Source: Lachnospiraceae bacterium
GTDB lineage: Bacteria; Bacillota; Clostridia; Lachnospirales; Lachnospiraceae
Direction: 5' to 3'
DNA length: 5,917 nucleotides
Assembly: GCA_019420465.1 (NCBI GenBank)
Contig: JAHZHB010000093.1
Span: forward strand, 1-5,917
Positions 4,637 to 5,917 of the stretch are shown here, piece after piece (within the stretch, counting starts at the first letter, position 1; every line of letters starts with the position of its first letter). Both the position numbers and the translations under genes were made by a program. The notes beneath the pieces are model-generated. The model did not search any database, had not been told where the DNA came from, and saw only the letters and a list, made by a program, of their open reading frames with translations.

Positions 4637-5917
4637 TTATCTTTCTTCGATCGGTGTGAAATCCTCGTGATGACCCACATATTTGTATGCCGGACGGATG
4701 ATCTTTCCGGCATTTAAAAGCTCTTCAAGACGATGTGCACTCCATCCTGCCATACGTGAAATGGCAAAGATCGGTGTAAACAGCTCTTTCGGAATATCCA
4801 GCATAGTGTAAACAAAACCACTGTAGAAGTCCACATTGGCACAGACATTCTTAAACAGCTTTCTGTGCTCCATGACAAGCTGCCCGGCCAGTCTCTCCAC
4901 CAGCTCATAGAGGGCAAACTTCTCCATCTGGCCCTTTTCTTCGGCAAGTTTTCTGGCATATTCCTTTAAGATAACCTCACGCGGGTCAGACAGCGTATAG
5001 ACTGCATGTCCCATACCATAGATCAGTCCGGAATGGTCAAAGGCTTCCTTGTTCAGGATCTTTTTCAGATATTCGGCTACCTCGTCTTCATTCGTCCAGT
5101 CTTTGACATTGGCCATGATATTTTCAAACATATCCTGTACCTTCAGATTGGCACCACCATGTCTCGGTCCTTTAAGGGAACCGATCGACGCAGACATCGC
5201 TGAATAGGTATCCGTACCGGAGGATGTTACCACATGATTGGTAAATGTGGAGTTGTTACCACCACCATGCTCCGCATGAAGCATCAGTGCAATATCCAGA
5301 ACCTTCGCCTCAAGCGGTGTGAAACACCCGTCATCCCTTAACATCAGAAGGATATTCTCAGCAATAGAGAGACCTCTCTTCGGATTTCGGATCAGAAGAG
5401 TCTCATCCTTGCGGAAATGACGATAGGCATGATAAGAATAGACAGCAATGATCGGCATCTTGCCAATCATCTCCAGAGACTGTCTGAGAACATTTTCCAC
5501 TGAAATATCTTCCGGATTCTGATCATAGCTGTACAGTGTCAGTACACAGCGCTGCAGGGAATTCATAATATTGGCATTGGACGCTTTCATAACAACATCA
5601 CGGACAAAACGACCATTCAGATTCTGCAGATCAAACATCACATCCAGAAATCTTCTCAGCTGTTCCTGCGTCGGCAGCTTGCCAAACAACAGCAGATATA
5701 CAGTCTCTTCAAAACCATATTTCCGTCCGTGCAGCCCATTGACCAGATCCTGGATATTGATACCCTGATAATACAGCGTACCTTCCGACGGAATCCGACG
5801 GCCATTGATCAGCTGGTAACCATTGACATCCGAGATTTCTGTCAGACCGGTCAGTACACCTTTACCGGCAGAGTCACGCAGACCTCGTTTTACATCATAT
5901 TCAATGTACAGATTGGG
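4637..5917 (-). CDS. gltA: Citrate synthase (citrate/2-methylcitrate synthase family), N terminus outside window
   Basis: Condenses acetyl-CoA with oxaloacetate to citrate, supplying 2-oxoglutarate and glutamate; cytoplasmic. The window shows 426 residues, open to the right edge, with only a short N-terminal piece missing if the usual ~450-residue length applies. The visible protein starts PNLYIEYDVKRGLRD and shows the family's NVNGYQLINGRR-like and YGFEE segments. Catalytic motifs are present: LHAEHGGGN at 213-221 (His214/His217), GMGHAVYTLSDPRE at 301-314 (His304), and NVDFYSG at 361-367 (Asp363), then FTPIFAISRMAGWSAHRLEE (380-399) with a substrate Arg. The GGGNNST stretch after the first catalytic His differs from the HADHE(x)N form of E. 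coli GltA and suits the large clostridial type. A shorter frame opening with TTG at 5687-5689 is an internal Leu codon, not a start. Stop is TAA, with a terminator 19 bases on. 2-Methylcitrate activity cannot be excluded. Confidence 0.94.
   Translation of the reverse strand, partial: PNLYIEYDVKRGLRDSAGKGVLTGLTEISDVNGYQLINGRRIPSEGTLYYQGINIQDLVNGLHGRKYGFEETVYLLLFGKLPTQEQLRRFLDVMFDLQNLNGRFVRDVVMKASNANIMNSLQRCVLTLYSYDQNPEDISVENVLRQSLEMIGKMPIIAVYSYHAYRHFRKDETLLIRNPKRGLSIAENILLMLRDDGCFTPLEAKVLDIALMLHAEHGGGNNSTFTNHVVTSSGTDTYSAMSASIGSLKGPRHGGANLKVQDMFENIMANVKDWTNEDEVAEYLKKILNKEAFDHSGLIYGMGHAVYTLSDPREVILKEYARKLAEEKGQMEKFALYELVERLAGQLVMEHRKLFKNVCANVDFYSGFVYTMLDIPKELFTPIFAISRMAGWSAHRLEELLNAGKIIRPAYKYVGHHEDFTPIEER

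Overview
The window looks like core chromosome of a low-to-mid GC Firmicute, most likely Clostridia of the Lachnospiraceae type. This is inferred from the gene content (adjacent pyrC, pyrF and pyrK, a subfamily-2 OMP decarboxylase, a DegV protein ending in a YANDGG-type C terminus, a ~430+ residue citrate synthase), strong GGAGG-type Shine-Dalgarno sites, sigma-A-like promoters and U-tailed intrinsic terminators. No rRNA, tRNA, CRISPR, IS element or phage gene was seen.

Layout. Positions 1-2473 (minus strand) hold the start of a pyrimidine biosynthesis operon, transcribed pyrC, pyrF, pyrK and then out of the left edge. PyrC makes dihydroorotate, PyrK should feed electrons from the dihydroorotate dehydrogenase to NAD+, and PyrF makes UMP. 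The pyrK frame carries an in-frame TAA at 31-33, codon 62, and recognisable PyrK-like sequence continues after it to the window edge, so the gene looks broken unless this is a sequencing error. The 307-base gap 2474-2780 holds divergent promoters, a hairpin next to the pyrC ribosome site, and a ~150-base leader for a plus-strand cold-shock gene (2781-2981). That leader contains a long hairpin followed by seven T, in effect an intrinsic terminator between promoter and gene.

Positions 3011-3144 hold two facing terminators, one for the cold-shock gene and one for the convergent minus-strand gene at 3149-3508. The latter encodes a small single-pass membrane protein with an acidic repeat tail and has its own good promoter. 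Upstream of it lies a minus-strand DegV-family lipid-binding protein (3617-4453) with its own promoter. A strong GC-rich terminator at 4574-4617 closes a minus-strand citrate synthase gene (4637-5917), whose 5' end lies outside the window.

Overall this is mostly housekeeping DNA: pyrimidine synthesis, cold-shock RNA chaperone, fatty-acid carrier-type protein and entry to the TCA/glutamate pathway. No wholly new system is evident. The items most worth a second look are the terminator-like structure in the cold-shock leader and the pyrK nonsense codon.
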